Of a DNA stretch of 64,000 bases, positions 17,352 through 26,223 are shown one piece after another. This stretch comes from Leuconostoc miyukkimchii. GTDB taxonomy: Bacteria > Bacillota > Bacilli > Lactobacillales > Lactobacillaceae. The position numbers were made by a program, and so were the translations under genes. The notes beneath the pieces were generated by a model that saw only the letters and a list, made by a program, of their open reading frames with translations, did not search any database and was not told the DNA's origin. Every line of letters starts with the position of its first letter. Within the stretch, counting starts at the first letter, position 1. Location of the stretch: assembly GCF_019656055.1 (NCBI RefSeq), contig NZ_BPKY01000001.1:415545-479544 (forward strand). Reading direction: 5' to 3'.

Positions 17352-17919
17352 AACAATTATAATTTTTTCACTAATTATTTGGGTATATGGCTTATCAGTT
17401 TTAAAACGAGCAAAAACTGATGCTTTTTATTTTTTATTTGGAAGTATTGGGCTATTTATAATTTTAATCATGGTAAGCAAACCTTATGGTGTCTGGTTAT
17501 TTTCAAGTATCGTGACGTGGGGTGTGGGATTGATTGGCAAATTAACTGGATTGTTTACAACGCTATATAGTTCACATATTATTCAAGTAATTGCGAATCA
17601 CCGCACTAGTATTTTATTAGTCGACTATGAATGTTCAGGTATTATTGAAACTACAGCTTTTTGGGGATTAATAGCATTTTATCCAGTCTACAACGGGCAA
17701 AAGCGATTCATATTGGGAATAATTGGAATGTTTTGGATTTTCATGGCAAACGTAATTAGATTATCTGTTGTTGCTGTTATAGTGTACTACTTTGGAGATG
17801 GGTCTTTTTATTTAGCACATTCAATTATTGGACGATTAATATTTTACATATTGGCAATTATTCTATATTACTTAGTATTCACTAAGGGACAATTAGTCAA
17901 TAGGTTATTAATCCATTAA
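17341..17919 (+). CDS. xrtG: Exosortase family protein XrtG
   Basis: 192-residue polytopic membrane protein with the exosortase catalytic triad: Cys98 in DYECSG, Arg140 in ANVIRL and His160 in LAHSIIG, at family spacing and within membrane helices. Exosortases cut C-terminal sorting signals and transfer the protein, usually to a glycolipid or polymer. The Gram-positive G type is defined by its neighbours, which are all present here. The likely substrate is the overlapping upstream gene. No activity has been shown for this group as far as I know. Confidence 0.88.
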   Translation: MLIKTIIIFSLIIWVYGLSVLKRAKTDAFYFLFGSIGLFIILIMVSKPYGVWLFSSIVTWGVGLIGKLTGLFTTLYSSHIIQVIANHRTSILLVDYECSGIIETTAFWGLIAFYPVYNGQKRFILGIIGMFWIFMANVIRLSVVAVIVYYFGDGSFYLAHSIIGRLIFYILAIILYYLVFTKGQLVNRLLIH

Positions 17920-17928
17920 GGAGGACCT

Positions 17929-19275
17929 ATGTCTTTTTATTTTGATCAATTAATTTATCAAATTGGCTTTTGGTTCACATGGCTGTTAATTCCGATTATT
18001 GTCGAAATTCTACCTGCTACAACTTATTTTTTTAAATTAATAAAAATAGCCCATCTGACTGATGAATTGAAACAACCACTTAAATTACCTATGATTTCGA
18101 TAATTCTACCAGTTTATAATTCAGCAGATACCTTGTATACTTGTATCGAATCAATCTATAAATCTACATATTCAAAAGAGTTGATTCAAATAATTGTTGT
18201 TAATAATCACAGTACCGATAACAGTTTTCAAGAATACAAGAGAGCTCAAGAACAATTTAATGAATTACGTATTCAATGGATGGATACTGATCAAGGTAAA
18301 GCACAGGCTTTAAACGCTGCAATATACAGTAGTATTGGTCAATACGTAGTTAATCTCGACACAGATGGTATCTTACATACAGAGGCACTAAATAATTTAA
18401 TGATGTATTTTGAAAATAATCCTAATATCGATGCGGCCACTGGAACAATTTTAACACAAAAAAAATTAATTGATGCTACGAAAAAAAATAGTCTTCGGAT
18501 TTTGCAATCAAATGAATATTTTGAGTATGCACAGTCATTTCTAGCTGGACGTAGTATGGAAAGTCAGAATAATCAATTATTTACTATGTCTGGTGCTTTT
18601 TCAGCATTTAGAAGAAATGCACTGATTAATACATTTTTGTACAATGTGAATACTGTTGGTGAAGATACTGATATGACTTTTCAATTGCGTGATAGATTAG
18701 GCAAAAAAGTTGGTTTTTGTTTTAATGCTATTTTTTACGTTGAACCAATTTCTGGGTTATCAGAACTTTATCTCCAAAGGCAACGTTGGCAACGAGGTGA
18801 AATAGAGGTGGTTCAAAAATTTATGAAGAATAAATTGAACGTGCGTCATTTCTTTAAAGAGTTTATGATTAGTCGATTGATGATAGATCACACGTTTATG
18901 TTTCCAAAGTTAATATGGGTTGTTGGACTATTTGTATTATTGTTTTTTGGATACTCACCAATAGTTATTGGATTATCAATCATTTTTATGTATCTACTAT
19001 ATGTTGTCTACGCCACAATGAATTTTGTAAATGCTGGTCTGTTATTACAAAAATTTGTCCTAGAAAAAAATTACCTTAATCATAAATGGTGGGTTGTTTT
19101 TACAATGCCATTGTATAATATGTTATGTTCACTAATTAGATTTATTGGCATAATCAACACAATCACGCAAAAAGCGAGTTGGCAGACGCTCAATTTTAAA
19201 GATGAGATAAAAGAAATTAAGCAAGTGATTACTAATGATTATCATAAGTTTAAAGAGGATAAAGATAATGGTTAA
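17929..19275 (+). CDS. XrtG-associated GT2 glycosyltransferase
   Basis: 448 residues. An N-terminal membrane helix (about 10-30) precedes a GT-A fold with IILPVYNSADT, the nucleotide-sugar aspartates in LDTDG, GEDTD as catalytic base region, and QRQRW, the signature of processive polymerases such as cellulose or hyaluronan synthase. Several C-terminal helices follow (about 320-400). This is the layout of a membrane polysaccharide synthase, so the cluster probably makes a polymer or glycan carrier. It starts 9 bases after xrtG behind AAGGAGG. The sugar used cannot be told. Confidence 0.88.
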   Translation: MSFYFDQLIYQIGFWFTWLLIPIIVEILPATTYFFKLIKIAHLTDELKQPLKLPMISIILPVYNSADTLYTCIESIYKSTYSKELIQIIVVNNHSTDNSFQEYKRAQEQFNELRIQWMDTDQGKAQALNAAIYSSIGQYVVNLDTDGILHTEALNNLMMYFENNPNIDAATGTILTQKKLIDATKKNSLRILQSNEYFEYAQSFLAGRSMESQNNQLFTMSGAFSAFRRNALINTFLYNVNTVGEDTDMTFQLRDRLGKKVGFCFNAIFYVEPISGLSELYLQRQRWQRGEIEVVQKFMKNKLNVRHFFKEFMISRLMIDHTFMFPKLIWVVGLFVLLFFGYSPIVIGLSIIFMYLLYVVYATMNFVNAGLLLQKFVLEKNYLNHKWWVVFTMPLYNMLCSLIRFIGIINTITQKASWQTLNFKDEIKEIKQVITNDYHKFKEDKDNG

Positions 19276-19639
19276 AGTATACAATTACAGATTAAGAACT
19301 TTTATCAATGCGAGCCATGCCATAAGGTGGAGTCAAGGAGAGGGCGAAGAGCATCCGCATACGTGGGAATTAATTTTAGAAATAGAGCCAGAGAGTTATC
19401 CAATTAATTTGAAATTTGAGGATATTGAAACGGTTATTAGTGGTTCATTAATTAAATTTTCTGGTCAGAAAATAAATAACATTGCACCATTTAATACAAT
19501 TAATCCTACGTTAGAAAATTTTTCCGACCATCTGTTTGATATCTTACAAATAGCGCTTAAAAAAATTAATTGTCAATTGGTCAAATTAAGTGTTGGAGAA
19601 TCTCCTATGCGCTTTTATACTGTTAGTGCAGATCGGTAG
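19268..19639 (+). CDS. 6-pyruvoyl-tetrahydropterin synthase-like protein, catalytic Cys absent
   Basis: 123 residues from ATG 19268, which overlaps the glycosyltransferase by 8 bases and follows AGAGGATAAAG. It has a T-fold of the PTPS/QueD type: the zinc histidines are present in NASHAIRW and in EEHPHTWE. The catalytic cysteine normally four residues before the HxH motif is replaced by acidic and glycine residues (GEGEEHPH). The protein therefore probably does not make pterins or queuosine precursors, and may have been recruited to bind or modify another ligand within the XrtG system. Confidence 0.82.
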   Translation: MVKVYNYRLRTFINASHAIRWSQGEGEEHPHTWELILEIEPESYPINLKFEDIETVISGSLIKFSGQKINNIAPFNTINPTLENFSDHLFDILQIALKKINCQLVKLSVGESPMRFYTVSADR

Positions 19640-19649
19640 TATAAGAAAT

Positions 19650-21188
19650 ATGCAAAAAATTTACCATAAAATCAGTGAGAAAATATTAAAAATAACGAAT
19701 GCTTTTTTTGGTGTCTTTATTTTTTTAGTTTTCTATTTTGCGTTAACCTCTCCAAATTTAACATTAGGAGATAATGTTAATAAACAGACAATTGGTGACA
19801 GGACTACTTGGGTAGTAGTTTTATTTTTAGTGACTCTTATTTTGGTAACATTAATTACCTTGGTTAATAGAAAAATTAGAGTTATCTCTAGGGTCCTATT
19901 TATTGATTATGGGCTGATAACTGGCAGTATTTTATTAACACTCTCTTTCATTCTACAACTGATTGTTATCTTCCATACACATCCTGCAATCGGATTTGAT
20001 CCCGGGGCAATTCATGATGCGTTACTTGATCCTAATCGAGAGGATTTAAAAAGTTATTTCAGTTACAATACGAATAATTTACCGCTATTGTTGGTTCAAC
20101 GTGCAATAAGTGGGGGTTTGAAAAATTCAAGTTGGCTAACGTTTGATTTAATAAACTCATTATTGTTACTAGTAACAGTACTTTTGAATCTGTTGACCGT
20201 GTACCTACTCGATAAAAAAAGTTTAAAAGTAACATTATATATTCATGCTCTTTGGATTGTTGTGTTTCCAATGGTACTAGTACCGTATTCTGATGTTGCG
20301 ATATTGCCAATGGTTAGTGCATTATTAGCACTTTATGCATTAACAAGTAAAACGAAAAACTACTTTGTAATATTATTATCCGCAATTGGTATTGGAATAG
20401 TAGTCACCTGTATTTATTTCATCAAACCTTCTGCAATAATTCCTATTATTGCTATTTTCATTATTGAGATTGTCATGGTTACTAAAAAGAATATTATTAA
20501 AACATTAATTATAATATTCGTGATATTTGGAGTGGTAAGCACTAGTTATGTTTATCTTCAAAAACAACTGAGTCAGCAAAATTATATTAAAATACAAAAA
20601 AACCGTACAATTCCGGCAATTCATTTTGTTAGTATGGGCGTGAGTGGTGATGGCGGTTATAATCCTAGTGATGCTTTGGCTATGGCTAAGTTAAAGTCAC
20701 AAAAAGAAATGCGTGAATACTCTCAGAAAAAATTAATCGCTAGATTACATCAAAAAGGTGTATTCGGTTATTTAAAATTTTTAATTCACAAACAGAATAA
20801 GAACAGTGCTGATGGTACTTTCGGATGGCTAATTGAAGGTCATTTTATGCAAACAAAGCCTACTGGAAATGGATTAAAACGGCTGATTCAAGAGTTTATT
20901 TACCCAGGAGGGAAACATTTAGCGGATTTTAGATTTATCTCGCAAGTATGGTGGATTGGTTTATTAGGTGTTATTTTTTTGGGATGGCAACAAAAAAATA
21001 GATACCTTAATGTATTACGGTTATCAATCACCGGTGGTTTTATATATCTTTTGATTTTTGAAGGTGGTCGATCCAGGTATTTAATTCAGTTTTTACCCTT
21101 ATTTTTAATATTAGCTTCACTGATATATCTTCCAACAATAAAATTGTTAACAGAAAAATTAGCGTGGATACATGCCAGTAATAATTAA
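19650..21188 (+). CDS. XrtG-cluster polytopic membrane protein
   Basis: 512 residues from ATG 19650, with an alternative TTG start at 19590 inside the previous gene. About 11 membrane helices are visible, with a larger extracytoplasmic loop near residues 320-430 (GDGGYNPSDA, then YPGGKHLADFRF). Topology and loop placement resemble GT-C type glycosyltransferases such as the PMT or mannosyltransferase families, though no decisive catalytic DD or DE pair can be named. It is a constant member of XrtG clusters. It may move or attach the glycan made by the GT2 enzyme; that role is inferred. Confidence 0.75.
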   Translation: MQKIYHKISEKILKITNAFFGVFIFLVFYFALTSPNLTLGDNVNKQTIGDRTTWVVVLFLVTLILVTLITLVNRKIRVISRVLFIDYGLITGSILLTLSFILQLIVIFHTHPAIGFDPGAIHDALLDPNREDLKSYFSYNTNNLPLLLVQRAISGGLKNSSWLTFDLINSLLLLVTVLLNLLTVYLLDKKSLKVTLYIHALWIVVFPMVLVPYSDVAILPMVSALLALYALTSKTKNYFVILLSAIGIGIVVTCIYFIKPSAIIPIIAIFIIEIVMVTKKNIIKTLIIIFVIFGVVSTSYVYLQKQLSQQNYIKIQKNRTIPAIHFVSMGVSGDGGYNPSDALAMAKLKSQKEMREYSQKKLIARLHQKGVFGYLKFLIHKQNKNSADGTFGWLIEGHFMQTKPTGNGLKRLIQEFIYPGGKHLADFRFISQVWWIGLLGVIFLGWQQKNRYLNVLRLSITGGFIYLLIFEGGRSRYLIQFLPLFLILASLIYLPTIKLLTEKLAWIHASNN

Positions 21189-21531
21189 GTAACAATAAAC
21201 CATCAATTTACAATTCTAACGTTAGTGAGTATAAAAAATATTTTAGGGAATTTGACTTCGAAAGAAGTGATAATGTTATAACCTGAAGATTACTTTGCTA
21301 AAAAGTGGATTACTTTAATAATAATCAAACAAATTTGTTTAATTCAAGGTTGAGATAAATTCTAATTTTATGTTAATGAATACTTTGAATGTTGAATTTT
21401 TAATAACTTAAAAATTTCTTATATGTGGTGAAAATAGTAAATGATTTATTAATTCTAAAAGTTTACGAGTAGTTTGACAATAAGGGAAAGTGCCAAAAAT
21501 TACTCTTTTAATGAATAAAGGAAACAATAAA
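21189..21531. other. Intergenic region before the diguanylate cyclase
   Basis: About 340 AT-rich bases without an ORF worth reporting and without a clear terminator after the XrtG cluster. TTGACA at 21475-21480 is a possible -35 box for the cyclase, but no good -10 follows at 16-18 bases. Read-through from the cluster is possible. Confidence 0.4.
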
Positions 21532-22626
21532 ATGCACTTTATATATCAGTATGTCATTGTATTATTTTTTGTAATTAGCACAGTGTTATCCTTATTATTA
21601 ATTCAAGAAAACACAATTTTCACTAAAAATAATACTTTATTTATATTTTTATACTTTTTTTTATACATAGCATTTACGTATAATATTGTTTCGTTAAGTA
21701 GAAATTTTTTAACAGTCGTCACCCTATATTATATTCCGTTACTATTCATGATGTCTTTTTTAAGCTATTGGTTTATAGTTATTGGTGGTCTTTTTACACC
21801 ACTAATTGTAAGCATGTATTTCTCATTTTGGTACCCAAATTATGGCGTTGAATTAGAAGTAAAATTGATATCCGCTGGAGTCATTGGAATGATTCTTTTA
21901 TTGATTATTCGTTGGTTAGGTCAAGATAGACTAATGATGTATATTATGGCAACAATTATAATGTCGACAGTTGAGTTCTATCAAAATAAAACGCTAAATA
22001 ATGGAACCAGTTTAAATTACGGATTGATTCAGATGATATTAACATTTGTTGTAAATATATCTATAGGTTTATTTGTATACTACGTAAGTAAAATTCTTAG
22101 GGAAAAAGCAGTTGAAATAAAAAATAAGCTCGCTAACTATGATCGTGATGACTTGACAGGGCTGTATAATTTTAGACAATTAAATCAAGATGTCCTAAGT
22201 GTTTTACCTAGTGATGCACGTGAATTAACAATTATCATTATTGATATTGATCACTTTAAAAAGATAAATGATACCATTGGTCATAGTTACGGAAATGAAA
22301 TTCTTCAAGTCGTAGCAAAATCAATTAGAACAGTTATTACAGAGAGATTTACTAGAAAACAATATCGAATTTATCGCTATGGCGGGGAAGAACTTGTCAT
22401 TATATTGGAGGGGCATGTTGAAGAAATAGAGAACCTTTTAATTAAATTAAAAAACTTAATTGCTGGTGTAGACGTTAAAGAATATCGTGAAAAATTAACA
22501 GTGTCCATAGGAGTTACTTTTAATAAAAATTATCAATTGGATAATATAGAGGCCTTTAAGCAAGCTGATCGACTATTATATAAAGTTAAATCCCAAGGTC
22601 GAGATAATTACTTAATTGAATATTAA
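21532..22626 (+). CDS. Membrane-bound GGDEF diguanylate cyclase
   Basis: 364 residues from ATG 21532, placed 9 bases after AAAGGA; earlier in-frame GTG and ATG codons lack a site. Six or so membrane helices occupy residues 1-190 as a sensor module. The GGDEF domain follows: DDLTGLYNFR, IIDIDHFKKIND (metal and substrate binding), and RYGGEEL at about 282-288, an active variant of GGDEF. The allosteric RxxD inhibition site five residues before the motif is absent. It should make cyclic di-GMP. Its position after the XrtG cluster suggests it controls that cluster, but no c-di-GMP receptor or EAL enzyme is in view. Confidence 0.88.
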   Translation: MHFIYQYVIVLFFVISTVLSLLLIQENTIFTKNNTLFIFLYFFLYIAFTYNIVSLSRNFLTVVTLYYIPLLFMMSFLSYWFIVIGGLFTPLIVSMYFSFWYPNYGVELEVKLISAGVIGMILLLIIRWLGQDRLMMYIMATIIMSTVEFYQNKTLNNGTSLNYGLIQMILTFVVNISIGLFVYYVSKILREKAVEIKNKLANYDRDDLTGLYNFRQLNQDVLSVLPSDARELTIIIIDIDHFKKINDTIGHSYGNEILQVVAKSIRTVITERFTRKQYRIYRYGGEELVIILEGHVEEIENLLIKLKNLIAGVDVKEYREKLTVSIGVTFNKNYQLDNIEAFKQADRLLYKVKSQGRDNYLIEY

Positions 22627-22786
22627 ATAATACATTTGTACTAAAAATATTATGTTGCGTTATTTTTGATATGCATCATTCCAGAGTTAGTAACTCTATG
22701 CCGGTATATTGTAAACTAGTAGACTTTTCCGGTTCATCAAGTATTCTATGACTGAGGATTCTTGTTTTATTATTATTTAAATATAA

Positions 22787-22824
22787 AAAACGCAATATAA
22801 TTCTAAAATTATATTGCGTTTTAT
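22787..22824. terminator. Bidirectional terminator
   Basis: Perfect 16-base stem: arms 22787-22802 (AAAACGCAATATAATT) and 22807-22822, loop of 4. The T and A flanks let it end both the cyclase transcript and the minus-strand reductase transcript. Confidence 0.9.
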
Positions 22825-22843
22825 TGATAATCCAAAGTAATAT

Positions 22844-23602
22844 TTAACGACTAGTGTATCCGCCATTAGCAAATATTGTTTGTCCATTAATCCACCAACC
22901 ATCTGTTGTCAAAAATAGAATGATTGGTACAATATCTTCAATTTTGGTTAATTGATTTCCCATTGCTTGAGATTTATGAAAAGTTGTGGATTCCTTTGTT
23001 TCTTGACCATAAAAAAATGATGTATCCATGGGACCTGGGGCAATAGCGTTAACAGAGATTTGACGATCCATAAACTCTTTAGAAGCAGCCTTGGTATAGT
23101 GTTCCACAGGTGCTTTGTTACCGGCATATGTTGAATAAAATCCCGTATAAGCTGCTAACAGTGAGGTTAAGATAGTAATAATATGGCCATTATCGTTCAT
23201 ATGTTTAGACGCTTGCTTAATAAAAAAATAAGCCACTTTATTATTGACAGTATTCATACTATCAAACTCTTTTTCGTTGGTATCAACAATAGGCTTTTTC
23301 AATACTTTGCCAACAGTGTTAACGGCAATGTCAATTTTACCAAACTTATTGACCGCAAAATCAAATAGTTTAATAATATCTGACTCACTAGCTAGCGTGC
23401 TTTGAAACAGAGCCACCTCAGCACCACTAGTTTCTAGTTCATTTTTAAGTTTGTCTGCAGTTCCACGGTCCTTTTCTTGATGATAGTGCAAAACTAATTT
23501 TGTAGATTTTTTGGCAAAATTTTTGGCTGTTAAAGCACCTAAGTTTTTAATTCCTCCAGCAATAACAATTACCTTGTTCTCGAGATTTTCATATTTAACC
23601 AC
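22844..23602 (-). CDS. Short-chain dehydrogenase/reductase under MerR control
   Basis: 252 residues, GTG start at 23602 preceded on the minus strand by AAGGAAAGG. Classical SDR: cofactor loop IAGGIKNLG, NTVGK in place of NNAG, and the active-site Tyr/Lys in YAGNK. The C-terminus has the common INGQTIFANGG. Substrate unknown; NAD(P)H-dependent carbonyl reduction is expected. It is read divergently from a two-gene operon ending in a MerR regulator, and its promoter has the stretched 19-base spacer of MerR activation. Confidence 0.88.
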   Translation of the reverse strand: MVKYENLENKVIVIAGGIKNLGALTAKNFAKKSTKLVLHYHQEKDRGTADKLKNELETSGAEVALFQSTLASESDIIKLFDFAVNKFGKIDIAVNTVGKVLKKPIVDTNEKEFDSMNTVNNKVAYFFIKQASKHMNDNGHIITILTSLLAAYTGFYSTYAGNKAPVEHYTKAASKEFMDRQISVNAIAPGPMDTSFFYGQETKESTTFHKSQAMGNQLTKIEDIVPIILFLTTDGWWINGQTIFANGGYTSR

Positions 23603-23633
23603 GATTTAATTATCCTTTCCTTATGGTAATTAA

Positions 23634-23664
23634 ATCATAAACCTTAGAGATTACTCTAAGTCAA
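23634..23664 (-). promoter_or_regulatory. MerR-type promoter of the SDR gene
   Basis: On the minus strand TTGACT (23664-23659), a 19-base spacer, then TATGAT (23639-23634). The spacer holds the palindrome CTTAGAGATTACTCTAAG (23643-23660), as expected for MerR-family twisting of an over-long spacer. Confidence 0.88.
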
Positions 23665-23686
23665 GTAAATGACATCAGTTTCGTAT

Positions 23687-23717
23687 TTGCATTAGAGTAA
23701 ACTCTAACGTGTATACT
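23687..23717 (+). promoter_or_regulatory. MerR-type promoter of the divergent operon
   Basis: TTGCAT (23687-23692), a 19-base spacer, TATACT (23712-23717), with the palindrome TTAGAGTAAACTCTAA (23692-23707) between. The half-sites match those of the SDR promoter, so one regulator should act on both. Confidence 0.88.
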
Positions 23718-23747
23718 GGTATTAAACTTGAAAAGAGGATACATTTA

Positions 23748-24131
23748 ATGACGAAAGTACTAGCGAATTATCAGAGCTTGAAACTAATTTTTAATCAAGA
23801 AGTGTCAAAGCCTTTACAGATGATTGGATCTGTACCAGAAAACGGGACCTATTTAATTGTTGAGGATGGTCCTATAGTAATAAAAATGACGCTGGAAAAT
23901 GAAAATATTAAGGTAATTGAAATTACTTCTTCTTTGCTAAAAACACATTTATATGACGAGGTCTTCATGGCATTAGAAAAGAGTCTAAACTGCTCCTCAA
24001 TTAACTTTTATAACGCTTATCAAAATGCTATTAAGAATAATACACTTGAAATCGGTCGAAATAAAGGTTTCAAAGCCACACATGATGCCAGAAATGGCCA
24101 ATTAAAAGTGACAATAACGAAAGAATTTTAA
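23748..24131 (+). CDS. Unknown small protein co-expressed with a MerR regulator
   Basis: 127 residues from ATG 23748 behind AAAAGAGGATAC. There is no membrane segment or signal peptide. The alternating pattern in ENGTYLIVEDGPIVIKM suggests a beta-rich N-terminal half followed by helices. I do not recognise the family. It is the first gene after a MerR-type promoter and 2 bases before the MerR gene, so it is probably part of the same stress or redox response as the divergent reductase. Confidence 0.7.
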   Translation: MTKVLANYQSLKLIFNQEVSKPLQMIGSVPENGTYLIVEDGPIVIKMTLENENIKVIEITSSLLKTHLYDEVFMALEKSLNCSSINFYNAYQNAIKNNTLEIGRNKGFKATHDARNGQLKVTITKEF

Positions 24132-24133
24132 AA

Positions 24134-24547
24134 ATGAAAAAATCTGATCAAAATAATACTATAACGATTGGCCAAGTATCAAAAATTAAACAAATTAGTG
24201 CTTATACATTAAGATATTATGATAAACAAGGGTTATTACCTAAAGTGATTCGCGATAAAAATGGTACCCGTCACTTTACCAATGAGGATTTACAGTGGCT
24301 TGATATGATTAAATGTTTAAAAAATACTGGTATGAATTTAGAAGAAATAAAAGTATTTGTTGATTCTACTTACCAAGGCGCAACAACATTAGTGGCACGA
24401 ATTGATTTGCTAAAACGTCAACAAGATGTCATTAAAGAAACGATTTTAGAACAGCAAAAATACATGGATCAAATTAATGCAAAAATTGATGTTTTAAATA
24501 AAGAATTAATTTCAGTTGAAAATGGAAAATCTGAAACTAATAAATGA
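24134..24547 (+). CDS. MerR-family transcriptional regulator
   Basis: 137 residues. Winged helix-turn-helix at about 10-80 with TIGQVSKI, AYTLRYYDKQGLLP and GTRHFTNEDLQWLDMIK, then a long coiled-coil dimerisation helix (about 90-127). No cysteine pair in the C-terminal region, so metal or thiol sensing of the classical type is unlikely; it resembles the AdhR/TipAN-like group associated with aldehyde or carbonyl stress and NADPH reductases. It should act at both 19-base-spacer promoters at 23634-23717, including its own. Confidence 0.9.
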   Translation: MKKSDQNNTITIGQVSKIKQISAYTLRYYDKQGLLPKVIRDKNGTRHFTNEDLQWLDMIKCLKNTGMNLEEIKVFVDSTYQGATTLVARIDLLKRQQDVIKETILEQQKYMDQINAKIDVLNKELISVENGKSETNK

Positions 24548-24830
24548 AAAAACAGCTACGTTATTTTTGATTACACTGTAAGTTTTGCTTTGAGGAAGAA
24601 ATCAATACAGAATGCATTGAACTTTTTTGCTGCCATTTTACAAGTAAATTTTTGAAATCTTTTGAATAATGATTTGATATGAAAAGTATGCGTATCATTA
24701 ATCGCATTTGTCTTAAAAATTTTAATTTAATAAGCAAAATATTGGTATTTGTTTTATTAGAAGTTTATACTGAAGCCAATCGATATGTTGAGAGTTGTAC
24801 TTCATTCAATTATCCCAAAGGAGGTCAAAG

Positions 24831-26162
24831 ATGACGAATAAGTTTGATTATGATGTGCTATACATTGGTAGTGGACATGCTACATTTGACGGTGCTATAC
24901 CACTCGCGCAATCAGGAGTAAAGGTTGGTATTATTGAAAGTGACATGATTGGTGGTACATGCCCTAATTATGGTTGTAATGCAAAGATTGCACTCGATGC
25001 ACCCGTGGTATTACAACGAGCAGCCGAACGTTTAACATCAATCAAATCTGACCATTTAGAAATCAATTGGCAACAAAATATTAACAACAAGTCGCGTATT
25101 ATTGAACCACTTCCTGATATGATTGGCAATCTGTTGGCTGAGTCTGGTGTTGAAATTATCCATGGTTACGGCAAATTTGTTGACAGCCATACAGTTAAAG
25201 TCAATAATGTCGCCAAAACTGCTGATAAAATTGTGATTTCAACAGGGCTGCATCCCCATCGTGTGGATGTTCCTGGAAAAGAATTGGCGCATGATAGCCG
25301 TGAATTTATGAATTTAAATGAATTGCCTGATCACATCGCAATTATTGGTTCTGGTTATATTAGTATGGAGTTCGCAACAATTGCTAATGCTGCTGGCGCA
25401 GAAGTGACAGTTTTCATGCATAGCAACAAAATTTTAAAAAAATTTCATGCATCATACGTTGATCAAGTGGTAAACGACTTGAAAAAAAGAGGCGTTTCAT
25501 TTATAGAAAATTCTAAAGTGTCTGCTTTTACAACTGATGGTAAAGCTAATGTCGTTCATTATGGTAATGATGAGCAACTAAAAGTTGATTGGATATTGGA
25601 TGCTAGTGGTCGTCTACCTAATGTTGCTCATATTGGACTAGACGAAGTTGGTATTAAATACAACCCAAATGGCATTGAAGTCAATGGTTTTTTACAAACA
25701 AATATTGAGAATATTTATGCCTCGGGGGATGTCGTTGATAAAAATCAACCTAAATTGACACCCACAGCAATTTTTGAATCAACTTATTTGTTTAAATTGT
25801 TTTCTGAAAAGACTGATGCAGAAATACAGTATCCGGTTATACCATCGGTTGTATTTACATCGCCAAGAATTGCTCAAGTAGGCGTTTCAATTGAATCTGC
25901 TAAGGCGTCAAATTATGAAGTTCAAGAGAATGACTTGACGAATGATTGGTACCGAAAGGTCATGAATGAGAAATTGGCAGCCAATACGCTTGTTTTTGAT
26001 GACGAACACCATTTAGTTGGTATGAGTGAGATAAGTGATCAAGCTGAAAATTCAGTTAATAGCCTGCTACCGGCGATTGAGTTTAAAATGACGTCAGCAG
26101 AAATTGGCCGACTTATCCATCTCTTTCCGTCTATTAGTTCGGCAAGCTGGGGTCAAATATGA
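24831..26162 (+). CDS. Glutathione-reductase-like pyridine nucleotide-disulfide oxidoreductase
   Basis: 443-residue FAD enzyme from ATG 24831 behind AAAGGAGGTC. FAD fold VLYIGSGHATFD, redox-active disulfide GGTCPNYGC (C-x4-C), the NAD(P) fold IAIIGSGYISMEFA, FAD-binding YASGDV, and a C-terminal dimer domain. The usual C-terminal His-Pro-Glu base motif appears altered (LIHLFPSIS). It could reduce glutathione or another low-molecular-weight disulfide, or mercury-type substrates. A glutathione peroxidase occurs at 37.6 kb and MsrA is next door, fitting an oxidative stress role. Confidence 0.85.
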   Translation: MTNKFDYDVLYIGSGHATFDGAIPLAQSGVKVGIIESDMIGGTCPNYGCNAKIALDAPVVLQRAAERLTSIKSDHLEINWQQNINNKSRIIEPLPDMIGNLLAESGVEIIHGYGKFVDSHTVKVNNVAKTADKIVISTGLHPHRVDVPGKELAHDSREFMNLNELPDHIAIIGSGYISMEFATIANAAGAEVTVFMHSNKILKKFHASYVDQVVNDLKKRGVSFIENSKVSAFTTDGKANVVHYGNDEQLKVDWILDASGRLPNVAHIGLDEVGIKYNPNGIEVNGFLQTNIENIYASGDVVDKNQPKLTPTAIFESTYLFKLFSEKTDAEIQYPVIPSVVFTSPRIAQVGVSIESAKASNYEVQENDLTNDWYRKVMNEKLAANTLVFDDEHHLVGMSEISDQAENSVNSLLPAIEFKMTSAEIGRLIHLFPSISSASWGQI

Positions 26163-26223
26163 TGTCATGAATTGGCTATTTTTTAATCGCTAAATCAGTG
26201 TATGTTTGAAGAATGGTAGAAAA

